From positions 1,017,645 to 1,081,644 of the forward strand of contig KV748190.1 in the NCBI GenBank assembly GCA_001692895.1: 64,000 nucleotides of DNA, given 5' to 3'. Shown in pieces: positions 10,429-19,899 of the stretch. Numbering within the stretch: the stretch's first letter is position 1; each line of letters opens with the position of its first letter. The DNA comes from Cenococcum geophilum 1.58 (taxonomy: Eukaryota > Ascomycota > Dothideomycetes > Gloniales > Gloniaceae). The notes under the pieces are model-generated. The model did no database searches, was not told the DNA's origin, and saw nothing but the letters and a program-made list of their open reading frames with translations. The position numbers and the translations under genes were made by a program.

Positions 10429-10594
10429 TGTTGGTTATATAGGGTAACTTACTAATAACGACTACTTGAGTAGGTTATAGTGATGTTGGTTAATAAAGCT
10501 TATTAATTGGAATAAGGAAGGGCGAGGAGCTTAAGACTCCTCGCTACGCTAGTGCCGCGGCGTTACGTAATGACCGCTTGCCTCATTCCCGACA
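10429..10594 (-). repeat. Copia-1C 5' LTR
   Basis: 166 bp from TGTTGGTTATATAGGG to CATTCCCGACA. It is followed by TSD ATCTC at 10595-10599. Confidence 0.9.
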
Positions 10595-11399
10595 ATCTCT
10601 AAAGAAGAAATAATTAAATACTTGTCTTCTATTTATAAAGGCCCTTTTAAAGTATAAAACGCCCGCCTTAGCTATAAAAGCCTAAATATAAAAATAATGG
10701 AGACCTTTTTAGCCTTTTAAACCCGCTTTTTATACCTAGTAGGACAGGCCCAGATCCCCTAGAAAGACCTACTACTAGACCTCTTTAATAAGCTTACCCT
10801 AGACTTATAGCGGGCCGTATTACTAGCTTATACTACGGTATAGACGTTAAAGAAACTTACGGACTATTGCCTAGCTATTAACTAAGGCCTCCGTCAAATT
10901 AAGGCACGTGCTAACTAGCTAAAAATTAGAAACCTTGTAAACTAGGCTATAAGTACTACAAGTACGGCCTATAGTGCCCTAGCATAATTGGCAACTCCTA
11001 TAGTTAATCTAGCAGCTAGCCGCGTAGCTACCCCTATTACGGGCCTGGTATATACCTAGCCTATATATAGCGACCCCTATATATAGGCCCTTAGCGATTA
11101 AGGAGCTTACTTCTTATATGGTTAAATAGGCTACCCTATAAGGAACTGCCTAATAAAGGCAAAGATAAATAAGGTTCTATTAATTTAGGAGGATAGTACG
11201 GAGCTAGAAAAAGAGGAACCTTAAAGGAAGACTCCTCTCTAGAGTTAAAAGGGATTAATATATTATATATTAATCTAGGTCGGCTAGTTAGTAGAAGAAG
11301 CTATACTATCCCTTATACTTTATTTTATAATAAATATTAAGTTTTAACCTCTACTTTAGCTAACTTAAGAGTAAATGCCTTTACTTTAATTAATATAAA

Positions 11400-14300
11400 G
11401 TGCGCTATAAAACTAGCCAACTTTTTAAATATACCCCTTAAAGAACTGCCTAAACTAGTCCCTATTTGCGGTTATAATAGACGGATAGGACTACCTATTA
11501 TAACTATCTTGTAAATCTACCTCCGCGTTAACGGACAAAGGTAGTATAATGTCCCCTTTCTTATTATAGACCTTAGAAGCTATAATATAATCTTAAAGAG
11601 AAAATGGCTAGCCTATTTAGGCTTATAGCTTAATATACGGAATAGGCAGCTTATCTGGCCTAAAACTATGCCCCTAACGCCTTCCTTTATAAAAGAGATT
11701 AGTATTATAATAGAACGAGAATTCCGTTAAATTTCCCCAAGGAACCAAATTGCTGGCTGTAAGTCAGCAATTTGGAAAATTTCCTCGGAAAATTTAACGG
11801 AATTCTCGTAATAGAAAACCTTATACAGCCGTAAATAAACACCGTTTACTAGGCTGACGCGACGCGTAGGGACTAGGCTTTTAAGAAGGATATATAGCTT
11901 AATCCGCAACGGATCTGTATACTATACCGCCCCTAGACTACCTATGTTATACTACCCGCACTAGAGACTTAGGAAGTTGGTAGTAGCCTAGCTAAATCCC
12001 TAATAGAGAACTTAGGCCCTACGCAGCTATAAAGAAAGGCTAGGGATATTAGACAATATACTAAACTAGTAGACTAAAAGGATAACTTGCGGAAAATGGA
12101 ATATAAGCTAAAGAAGACTATAAACCCTATACCGTAAAATACGGCCTAATAAATATCTGTAAAGAAACCTATAGACTTCCCGCTAGTTAATATCTATTAT
12201 ATTAGCGCTATAGAATTCTACTAAAACCTAGTTTAGCCTAATACCGTTACCTTTATAACTAGCTTATACGAAATTAATTAAATAATTAGAGAGAAAAAAG
12301 CCCTAGCCTAAGAGAAAGGTAAGCTTATAGATAAGGAGCTAGTAGAATAAAAACTACCCCGTTAATACTAGAAATTTAAAGATACCTTCTTTAAAGCAGC
12401 GTCTAATATACCCCTGCCTTACCGACTATATAACTATAAGATTAAAATTAAGCCGGATAAGGTGGTTACCCTTAACTATAGCCCCCTCCGATAGTAATCT
12501 ACTGCCAAATTATAGGCCATAAAGTAGTATCTTATTAATAACCTAGATAAGGGCTTTATTAAGCCTAGTTAAGCCCCTTTTAACTTACCTATTCTCTTTA
12601 CTAAAAAGCTAAATAAAGGACTTTGTTTCTATATTAACTACCATAAGCTTAATAATTTAACCCTTAAAGACCACTACCCACTACCTTTACTTAATAAGAC
12701 TTTGGCCTAAATAAGTAGAGCTAAGATCTTTATAAAGCTTAATATCCGCTAGGCTTTTTACCAAATTAGGATAAACCCTAAATTAGAAGACCTTATTATA
12801 TTTCGGACCTATTACGGAATATATAAATATAAAGTACTACCTTTTAGACTAACTAACGGACCGGCTATATACTAACGATATATAAATAACGTACTATTTA
12901 ACTACCTTAATGACTTCTATATAGTATACCTAGATAATATTATAATCTACTCTAAAAACAAACTAAAATATAAAGAGTATATCTATAAAGTCCTATAACG
13001 GCTTCGGAAAGCTAGCCTCTAAGCCAATATTAAAAAGTTAAAATTTAGTGTTAAGCGTATAAAGTACCTAGGGTTTATTATTAGTATAAATAGGATTAAG
13101 GCAGACCTAAAAAAGACGGCTGTAATTAACTAATAGGTACCCTCAAGGACCGTAAAGGGGGTGTAGTTATTCTTAGGGTTCTATAACTTCTACTAACGCT
13201 TTATTAAAAACTATAGCAGGATTACCTAGCTACTAAGCCTACTTACCCACAAGGACCGGCCCTTTTACTTTAACACCGCCTATAGGTAGGCCTTTAACGA
13301 GCTTAAGAAACGACTGGTCTCTACTCCCTTACTCGCCCACTTTAACCTAAAACGGCCCTTAATACTAGAAACCTATACCTTAGATAGTGTTATAGCTAGC
13401 GTTTACTCCTAAAAGCAAATAAATGGAGAATAGTACCCTATTGCTTACTATTTAAAGACTATAGTAGATGCTAAGCTAAACTATCCAATTTACGATAAAG
13501 AAATGCTAGCTATTATTTCTAGCTTTTAGCACTAGCGAGCCTAACTAGAAGGCACCCCTAAGTCTATCTAGGTAGTTTCCGATTATAAGGCCTTAGAATA
13601 TTTTATAATAATAAAGGCCCTTATAGCCCGATAGGCGCGCTAGGCGGATACCCTATTTTAGTTTAACTTCCTAATTATATATAGGCTAGGCGCTACTAAC
13701 CGTATAGATGCTCTTATAAGGCGTAAATAGGATATAAATAACCAGATAGCCGTAAAGATCTTATTATAAACCTAAGCGCTACTATAATTAGAGTACCTTA
13801 ACTCCTAAATACGGGCAGAACTAAATACAAACTCTTTAGATACCAAAATATACCCTATTAACTCTATAGAACTAGACCTTATTAATAAACTACTGTAGGT
13901 AAACTATACGGCCCCTTCTCTATAGGAGTACTGCGAAAAGGCAAAGAACGTTTCTAGCCTATAGTCCCTTAAAAGTGGACTACTTAAGCACTATAAATGG
14001 CTAGTAGTAGTAGAGGAATAGAACTTATAGACTTAGCTTATTTCCGAAGCACATACCTAGGTCTCTACGGCCCACCCTAGAAAAAATAAGACCTATAGGA
14101 TTATTAGCGACCGCTACTACTGGCCCGGAATAATTATAGATATTAACCGCTATATACGGAACTGTAATAACTGCTATAGGTCTATAATTCCACGAGATAA
14201 GACCTTAGGACTATTAAAACCCCTTTTAATACCTAACTGCCCCTAGTAATATATCTTAATAGACTTTTATAAGCTACCTTTAGACCATAACGGATATAAT

Positions 14301-15345
14301 ATAGTTATAATCCTAGTTAACTGCTTTAGCAAGCGCCTGTTTTTAATTCCCTATTATAAGAATATTAATACTAAAGAGGTAGCCTAACTGTATATCTATT
14401 ACGTCTACCAAATTTACGGACCACTAGATACTATTATATCCGACTATAGGCCGTAGTTTATATTAGCCTTTTAGAATAAGTTTACCTAGATCTTAGGTAT
14501 TAAGCTAAAGCTTTCTATAGTATATTACCTCCAGATAGACGGTTAAATGGAGATTATAAATTAATACTTAGACTAGAGACTTTGGCCTTTTATTAACTAC
14601 TTCTAAGATAACTAGGCTAAACTATTACCCTTAATAGACTACGCCTAAGCGACCCTACCCCACAACTCTACTGGATTTGCCTCTATTTAACTAGAAATAG
14701 GTTACTTACCCTATATAAGCTTTAACTGGGAAAGACTAAAAGGGCCCTAAACTATACGCGAAAAACTATCTTATAAGGAAGCCCAGTAGTACGCTAAGCG
14801 CTTAGAAGAAGCCTAGAAAGTAGCCCATATAAACCTAAAAAAAGGCCTAAAAATTAATAAAATAGTAGGCAAATAAGTATAGGCGCAAGCCTAACTTTAC
14901 TATAGGTAATATGGTCTAGGTTATAATAAAGAACTAGAAGATAGAATGGCCTAGCTATAAGCTAGACTATAAAATAGTAGGACCGTATAAAATTCTTAAT
15001 AAAGTAGGTAACTTATATAAGGTTAAGCTCCTAAACTTAATTAAAGTTTACCCTATTTTCTTACTAGATAAGCTATAAAAAGCTATAAATAACCTACTAC
15101 CTAGACAAAAGAATAAACCTCCCCTATTAATTTAAGTTAATAGCGATAATAAATAGGAAATTAAAGAAATGCTAGCCTATAAACTTATAAAGGGAATATT
15201 AAAGTATTATATTAGTTAGAAAGGATATAACCTAAATCCTACTTAGTACCCTATATAAAACTTTATAGGTAGTCCCTATAAGCTCTAGGAGTTTTATAGC
15301 CGTTACCTTAATAAACCCAAACTACTAAAGTACCTAAATAAGTAA
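11400..15345 (+). pseudogene. Gypsy-1 pol: protease, RT, RNase H, integrase, chromodomain
   Basis: Reading stops as Gln or Trp gives a continuous Ty3/Gypsy polyprotein. RT begins near 12400 with YNYKIKIKPDKVVTLNYSPL, then KLNIRQAFYQIRINP near 12740. The active-site block YLDNIIIYS is near 12927, where the second Asp of YLDD is Asn (codon 12936-12938). RNase H follows with LILETYTLDSVIASVYSQ. The integrase H2C2 finger is near 14070-14190 (HPRKNKTYRIISDRYYWPG, then CNNCYRS), and the catalytic core includes DGQMEIINQYLDQRLW. A chromodomain lies at about 15170-15320 (LKYYISQKGYNLNPTQYP, FIGSPYKLQEF), which in chromoviruses directs integration to heterochromatin. The hAT-like MITE at 11716 falls in the protease region. 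Dozens of stops make it non-functional. Confidence 0.88.
11716..11808. mobile_element. 93-bp hAT-type MITE with 8-bp TSD
   Basis: Inverted ends CGAGAATTCCGTTAAATTT and its complement, with a second inner inverted block around CAAATTGCTGGCT/AGTCAGCAATTTG. It is flanked by a perfect 8-bp duplication TAATAGAA (11708-11715 and 11809-11816), the target-site size of hAT transposons. It keeps CpA and TpG dinucleotides although the host Gypsy-1 is RIP-degraded. Confidence 0.88.
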
Positions 15346-15440
15346 ATAGAATGCTAGCATAATAAAGATAATAAGCTACTAAAAGAATATAAGGATAAAA
15401 ACGCCCTAGAAATTTCTTAGTTATATAAGGTATTAAGATA

Positions 15441-15500
15441 TCTAGGAACTTTAACCGGCGGTTAAAGTTATCTAATTAGTTAGATTTTCTTGCTAAGACT
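15441..15500 (+). repeat. Palindromic module shared with Copia-1A
   Basis: AACTTTAACCGGCGGTTAAA is the core of a near-perfect palindrome at 15447-15469, followed by CTAATTAGTTAGATTTT. The same arrangement occurs at 47994-48044 near the 3' end of Copia-1A. Confidence 0.75.
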
Positions 15501-15545
15501 TTTAGTAATAAAGCCTAAGGGCAGGCTTTTTTAGAGGGGGGGTAA

Positions 15546-15791
15546 TATTACGGCACTAGCAGAACTAGTAGAACTTAGCAGAACTTTGCACCGGTAAGTT
15601 GCTATAGATTGCTATAGATTGCTATATATTATAATTACGTAACATAAAGATCTTATAAAATACTAAACGGCGCTACTCTTCTTCTCCTTTTCTTTCCCTA
15701 GCTTTAGATTCTCGTTTATAGACAATCCAATCATATAGGCTTACGCGACCCTTTTGCCGTGCTTATGTCTCGATTGACTAAGTCGCTAATA
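15546..15791 (+). repeat. Gypsy-1 3' LTR
   Basis: 246 bp beginning TATTACGGCACTAGC, where TG has become TA at the terminus. It is followed by TTAAG at 15792-15796. Confidence 0.92.
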
Positions 15792-15796
15792 TTAAG

Positions 15797-15975
15797 GAAT
15801 AGGATAAAATTTAATAGTTAAAATGGGGCTAAATATAGGTTTAGTGACAGATCTTTAAGCTACTATTATAGTACGAGCAGCTACGAAAAATAGGTAGAAA
15901 GCGCATTTAAAGCTACTTATAGTAATTAAATTATAAATAGCTATTTATCTGCCTTCTACTTAAGCTATTAAAAAC
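15797..15975 (+). pseudogene. 3' end of the Tc1 transposase frame and subterminal DNA
   Basis: Directly after the TSD the reading is GAA TAG GAT AAA ATT, which is E(W)DKI and completes the ...KAIAIKEEWDKI-type C-terminus interrupted at 7404. The rest up to the right TIR at 15976 is non-coding. Confidence 0.65.
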
Positions 15976-16026
15976 TGGTGCCTTAATACCTAAGGGACAA
16001 TCGCATACTTTACCTACTATGCCTTA

Positions 16027-16355
16027 CTTATAGGCATTAAGAGCTGGAATAAGTCTACCCTCTTAAAAAAGGGGGTTTTGTTATTATAGTGTAGCCATTA
16101 AAGTAATAGTTAAGTAACGCGTCGCGTTTTTCGCGTTTTTGGTAGGGTGGCCCGGAGGCTTACATAGCCTATTAGCTTACCGACTAACGTAGTCTGCGGG
16201 CAAGTAGGCTATGCGGGTATGTAGGCCACCCCATTAAAATATCGTAAAAAACGCGACGCGTTACTTAACTATTACCTTAATGGCTACACCATAATAATAA
16301 AATCCCCTTTTTTAAGAGGGCAGACTTATTCTAGCTATTAATACCTATAAGTAAG
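16027..16355. repeat. Head-to-head inverted duplication at the shell/pogo junction
   Basis: About 110 bp at 16027-16140 (CTACCCTCTTAAAAAAGGGG and onward) is repeated inverted at 16245-16355, around a centre made of the shell TIR and the pogo TIR back to back. The whole can fold into a long hairpin. It arises because two related elements lie with their similar ends facing each other. Confidence 0.8.
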
Positions 16356-18041
16356 GCCAATTTTAAAGCTTCTAAGCTGCTACTAGTATATATAATGTGC
16401 CCTAAACTATAGCCTAGCGATATAATAAAGGCGTTTAAGCAAAACGCGGTTCTATTGCCTTAAATCGCCGCCTTATACTAGTATAAGAAAAGAGCCTTAA
16501 GCAGTGGATCCTATTAATGGATTAACGTGGTATATTACCTAAGGCTATTACCGTGCGAGAGATAGCTAGCCTTTTAACTACCTAGCACATTAGATCTTAA
16601 CTAGTTAGTAAGTAATAGGTATACGAATTTATTAAGCGCTATAATGACCTATAATCTAAATGGAATTATAAGTATAACTACTAGTATACTAAATGTAAGG
16701 ATCCTATACTTATTTAGGGCTAGTTTAAACATATTTAAGATATAAAAATATAATATAGGATTCTTAATAAAGATATTTGGAATTTTAACGAGACTGGCTT
16801 CTAAATAGGTGTTATTATAACTATAAAAGTTATTACTAGAACTAATAGGGCTGGCTAGCCTAGATTAGTATAGCTAGGTAATTAAGAATAGGTTATAATT
16901 ATTAAAGCTATTAATGCCCTTGGGGTTGCAATTCCACTACTTATTATTTTTAAGGTAGTAATATACCAGGTAGCCTAGTATAAGGACAATATTATACTAT
17001 ATAACTAGTTAATTAGTATTAGCGATAATAGCTAGATAATAAACGAGATTAGCCTAACCTAACTAAATCTATTTTATAAGTATATAAAGGATTACACTAT
17101 TAGCACGTATCGGCTGCTAGTACTAAATAGCCATAATAGCCACGTATTGCCTAAATTTGATTAGTTCTGCCTGGATTATTAAATAGTCGTTCTCTATATA
17201 CTAGCGCATTTATTATATCTACTGCAGCCACTAAATATAAGCTGCTTTTTAGTCCTTAAGTAATTATACGGACGCCTTATTAAATAGATTATAGCCTATA
17301 GTGTTAACCATATTAATAAATACGAATTCCTGCCACTATATAGGCAGGCTAGGTAGGCAGTACTGCATTGAAATAATATACAGGCAGGATTCGCAGCTAC
17401 TGGCTTAGTTCCGTACGATCCAGATCGCATGCTATTACTGCTGCATACCGAATATCGGACGCCGTCGCCCTAACGTCCGCTATCACCATTAAATGCCTCT
17501 TGGGCAGCCGAAACACCCTATAATATCACTGGCCTATAACAGCAGACAGCCCTAATTAGGCGTTATCTTAAACGGCGTATGCATAGCCTACCAAGTTTAA
17601 CAGAATAAGCCCTTAGCTAGCTTATTAAGGGGTGTGAAATAGTAATGTTAAGTGCTGTACTGCTTATAAGCGAAAATGAGAAGCTACGCATGGAAAATCA
17701 GCGCCAGAAAAGGAAGAGGGTAAAGAAGTGCACGTATATAGCTAGGGGGGGTGTTTTATTAGGAGCAGAAGGGGCCTCTCGTGCATAAGCTGCCCAGAGA
17801 GGTGTAGTAGAGGGGGCAGCAGAGGCAGCGGCTGAGCGACCGCAACGAGCACCACGCAAGTGCAGCATGTGCAATTCATTAGAACACACGGCACGTACAT
17901 GTCCTAGACGTCAGACAACTAGTTAGTAAATAGCTACACCGAATATAATTATTCGTGGTTGAGTAATTCGCTGTATTTGCCCTTGGTAGCTTGGTGGGGT
18001 AGCCCACATGCCCGCATGGCCCACTTGCCCGCAGACTACGT
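16187..18041 (+). mobile_element. Pogo/Fot-type DNA transposon, flanked by TA
   Basis: TIRs of about 47 bp: ACGTAGTCTGCGGGCAAGT at 16187 and its inverse ending at 18041. TA lies on each side (16185-16186 and 18042-18043). The length of 1,855 bp suits a Fot/pogo element. The first 1.1 kb is strongly RIP-altered; from about 17340 to the end it is almost normal in composition. Confidence 0.85.
16396..17926 (+). pseudogene. Pogo/Fot transposase with C-terminal zinc knuckle, inactivated
   Basis: Roughly 510 codons. The N-terminus has a helix-turn-helix-like start and EKSLKQWILLMD followed by RGILPKAITVREIASL, the CENP-B/pogo type DNA-binding part. The DDE_1 nuclease follows: WNFNETGFQIG near 16780, GVAIPPLIIFK near 16927, LVLNSHNSHV near 17120 and LLQPLNISCF near 17222. 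Each of these normally carries Asp where Asn now stands (codons 16787-16789, 17126-17128 and 17234-17236), so all three catalytic acids appear lost. The C-terminus is basic (QRQKRKRVKKC) and ends in a CX2CX4HX4C knuckle, CSMCNSLEHTARTC, at 17861-17902, before the TAG at 17926. Several stops replace Gln or Arg codons even in the less mutated half. The exact start is uncertain. Confidence 0.85.
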
Positions 18042-18090
18042 TATGTTAGTTACGTTGATTATACCTTTTTGGCACGGACCCACACGTGAT

Positions 18091-18124
18091 ATTATCTACA
18101 CGTGATTTATTACGTGTAGATAAT
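18091..18124. repeat. Perfect 13-bp-arm hairpin
   Basis: ATTATCTACACGT at 18091-18103 and its exact reverse complement at 18112-18124, with an 8-base loop. Function unknown; it sits between the pogo element and the next foldback. Confidence 0.7.
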
Positions 18125-18163
18125 AATCCCACTAAAGCTCTACCCCGGAGTTCTACTTATCTC

Positions 18164-18609
18164 AGTTACAGCGATGTGCACGACCAGCTTCCACCCCCCT
18201 CTGGAAAAATATTATTTCGCTTCGGTACGCGAGCTCGCCAGCAATTGTAGCGAACGCAAGAACTTTACTTCTGGCAGACTTCGCGATCGGCCTTCCTCCG
18301 CAGTGTCGTGATCTTTGTCAAATATCGTGCACGAGGTTTTCACCCGTATGATATCGCCAAATTTCATCGGCAATTGCAGGAACAGCTTTGTATTCGCGTT
18401 TTGGCGGCCACAGCGGGGGGGCGCAGTTAAGGGGGAGGGGAGGGCGCGTACGTCCAACCAAGGCGATTCTCCAGGGCAACCATTAAAAGGTCCTTGCACA
18501 TGTGTTCGCTACAATTACTATGTACAGTTGGTGGCGATTTGGCGAGCTCGCGTACCGAAGCGAAATAATATTTTTCTAGTGGAAGCTGGTCGTGCACATC
18601 GCTGTAACT
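18164..18609. repeat. Foldback element, arms about 80-100 bp, related to 3191-3703
   Basis: The left arm at 18164-18254 (AGTTACAGCGATGTGCACGA, then TTATTTCGCTTCGGTACGCG) is repeated inverted at about 18503-18609, with a 20-bp insertion in the right arm. The centre is not AT-rich and is not RIP-altered. Open frames inside (18212-18716) are explained by the repeat. The outer 30 bp is the module that lies at the inner end of the arms in the 3191-3703 foldback. Confidence 0.75.
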
Positions 18610-19473
18610 TAGACCCTCGGAGAGAAAATCCACCTCACCTCCTGCAAACTCCTAAGCCAATCAGCGGCTGGCACCGCCACACCTCTGTAACCCCTGTAAT
18701 TCCTATAAACTCCTAAGCCAATTAGCAACCGGCGCTGTAGCCCAACGTAAGCCGTAGGCGTTAGCGCTTGCGCTAGCTTTAGCAGCCAATTATAGAGCGC
18801 TAAGGTAGATTTCTCTCTAAGGGTTTAAGGGATTATAGGCGCCTTTTATAAGGGCTGTACAGCCTCACTAGTAGATAACAGTTTAATCGCCTTTAACGTC
18901 GTATATCGCCCCCTAATATAGCGCTGCTTAGCTCGCCAATACCTCTATTTAAAAGCTTATCTCTTACTCTATATATTGCATCTATAATATAGCCTAACCG
19001 TCCCCCTAATAGGCGTCTATCTGAGTAGGATACTTAAAGTCGTTTATTTAGCTATTTTAGCCTATCTAGTTTTTCTAGCCCGCTAGAATACTTTATTAAT
19101 ATATTTAAGGATTCCTCTAATAGCAATAACTAGATAGATAATAATAGCTAACCTAATACTAGTAAGCCTAAATCTCCTTTATTAAACTAAAGTATAAAAT
19201 AGTAAAGGCGCATAAAGAAGTTATAAGCTATAGTTAATACCCTAAAATAAAAGGATTAAACCTTTATATTATTCCTATTTACTTAGGTTAAAGTAAATAA
19301 TATAGATAATAGGGGGGTTATAATTAAGCACTATTAGTACGGTTACGTTAAAAGATAATAGTAAGTATTATTAGATATAGTTGCGAAAAATCCATAACTT
19401 AGCTATATTTAAGGGGCAGTTATACTAGTAGGGTCTTTTACTATAGAGTTAGACCGCCTTATATAGGAGTTAT
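18610..19473. mobile_element. Element X, fragment 1 (unidentified)
   Basis: A RIP-altered repetitive sequence that continues at 27433 once Gypsy-2 is removed. It opens with two copies of CCTAAGCCAATYAGC preceded by AAACT (18641-18664 and 18701-18725), a motif that recurs in all later fragments. Translation through stops gives Ser/Asn/Lys-rich stretches such as KDSSNSNNQIDNNSQPN near 19100 but no domain I recognise. Its left limit is taken as the edge of the foldback. Confidence 0.5.
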
Positions 19474-19899
19474 TATAACGGAACCTTATAGCAAGAACTA
19501 CGATAGGCTCGTTATTGGGCTAGGTATATAGGAAATGTAAGTATAAAAGTCAACAACGTAATAATAACTGGTGGAGTGGTTGCCTAACAGATTAACTCCA
19601 ATTATATTCTAAGAATTACTACAAAGAAGGAACTATCTAGGTAGGGATTAAGGGTCCTTAAATACATAACCGTACTCCTATGAAATCCTTTTTTATACGT
19701 AATGTACGTCTTATATATAAGGTACGTAAGTTCCTCTCGTTCCTCTCATTTAATATATAGTATATTATGTGACCTTAGTTACTATTCCTCGTTATATAGT
19801 TCTATTGGCTCCATTCTAGACTGTGCCTAAATTAACTAACTAACTTCTTCCGTTTTTTCTCTAAGTAGTTATAATATTATACTTAAAGCGTCCATAATA
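19474..19899 (-). repeat. Gypsy-2 3' LTR
   Basis: 426 bp, from TATAACGGAACC to CGTCCATAATA on the plus strand. It pairs with 27002-27427. Confidence 0.92.

Larger units (their letters stand above)
8318..10594 (-). mobile_element. Copia-1C: gag-only (pol-deleted) Ty1/Copia, flanked by ATCTC
   Basis: Two 166-bp LTRs face the same way, with TSD ATCTC at 8313-8317 and 10595-10599, inside Gypsy-1 gag. Inverted, the LTR matches those of Copia-1B (52712-58762), and the leader and gag match 52901-53700. The internal region is only about 1.95 kb: pol is missing apart from a short piece near 8690 that resembles 56160-56230. Much of it keeps normal CpA/TpG content, so it is less RIP-affected than its surroundings. 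Confidence 0.88.
7651..11260 (+). pseudogene. Gypsy-1 gag (capsid), split by Copia-1C
   Basis: The gag frame is readable from about 7840 to 8312 and resumes at 10600. Pieces include PQAELTAANTEIKRLQELL (coiled-coil-like), AKMAYVFGYISRDAQTYL, then METFLAFQTRFLYLVGQAQ and LTDYCLAINQGLRQIKARA, with stops read as Gln. The arrangement of an N-terminal coiled coil followed by a helical capsid region fits Ty3-type Gag, which forms the virus-like particle. I did not see a clear zinc knuckle. Copia-1C interrupts the frame at the ATCTC target site. Confidence 0.65.
7405..15791 (+). mobile_element. Gypsy-1: Ty3/Gypsy chromovirus, flanked by TTAAG
   Basis: 246-bp LTRs at both ends and a 5-bp TSD TTAAG at 7400-7404 and 15792-15796. 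The TSD lies within the Tc1 transposase reading frame. Internal order is gag, protease region, RT, RNase H, integrase, chromodomain. A purine tract (AGAGGGGGGG) precedes the 3' LTR near 15532. Net length is about 6.0 kb after removing Copia-1C and the hAT-like MITE. It is heavily RIP-mutated. Confidence 0.92.
6149..16019 (+). mobile_element. Tc1/mariner (IS630-type) element split by Gypsy-1
   Basis: Inverted ends of about 44 bp: AGTAGGCGAAGCATGCGATT at 6150 and its inverse ending at 16019. The element is about 1.48 kb once Gypsy-1 is removed. The transposase frame runs from 6256. The outer TA duplication is not clean on the right (TA against TG-adjacent sequence), so the ends are good to a few bases. 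Confidence 0.75.
6057..16184. mobile_element. Outer shell: non-autonomous TIR element carrying the nested stack
   Basis: TIRs of about 47 bp, GTCGGCAAGCTAATGGGCCA... at 6057-6103 and its RIP-altered inverse at 16138-16184, are both flanked by TA. Subtracting the Tc1 element leaves only about 255 bp, so the shell is MITE-sized. Its right subterminal 115 bp (16027-16140) is nearly the inverse of 16245-16355 inside the neighbouring pogo element, so it is probably a deletion derivative of a related pogo-type transposon. Confidence 0.7.

Noticed and set aside
18212..18716. Overlapping open frames on both strands
   Set aside because: They lie in the arms and centre of the foldback element and read through its repeats.
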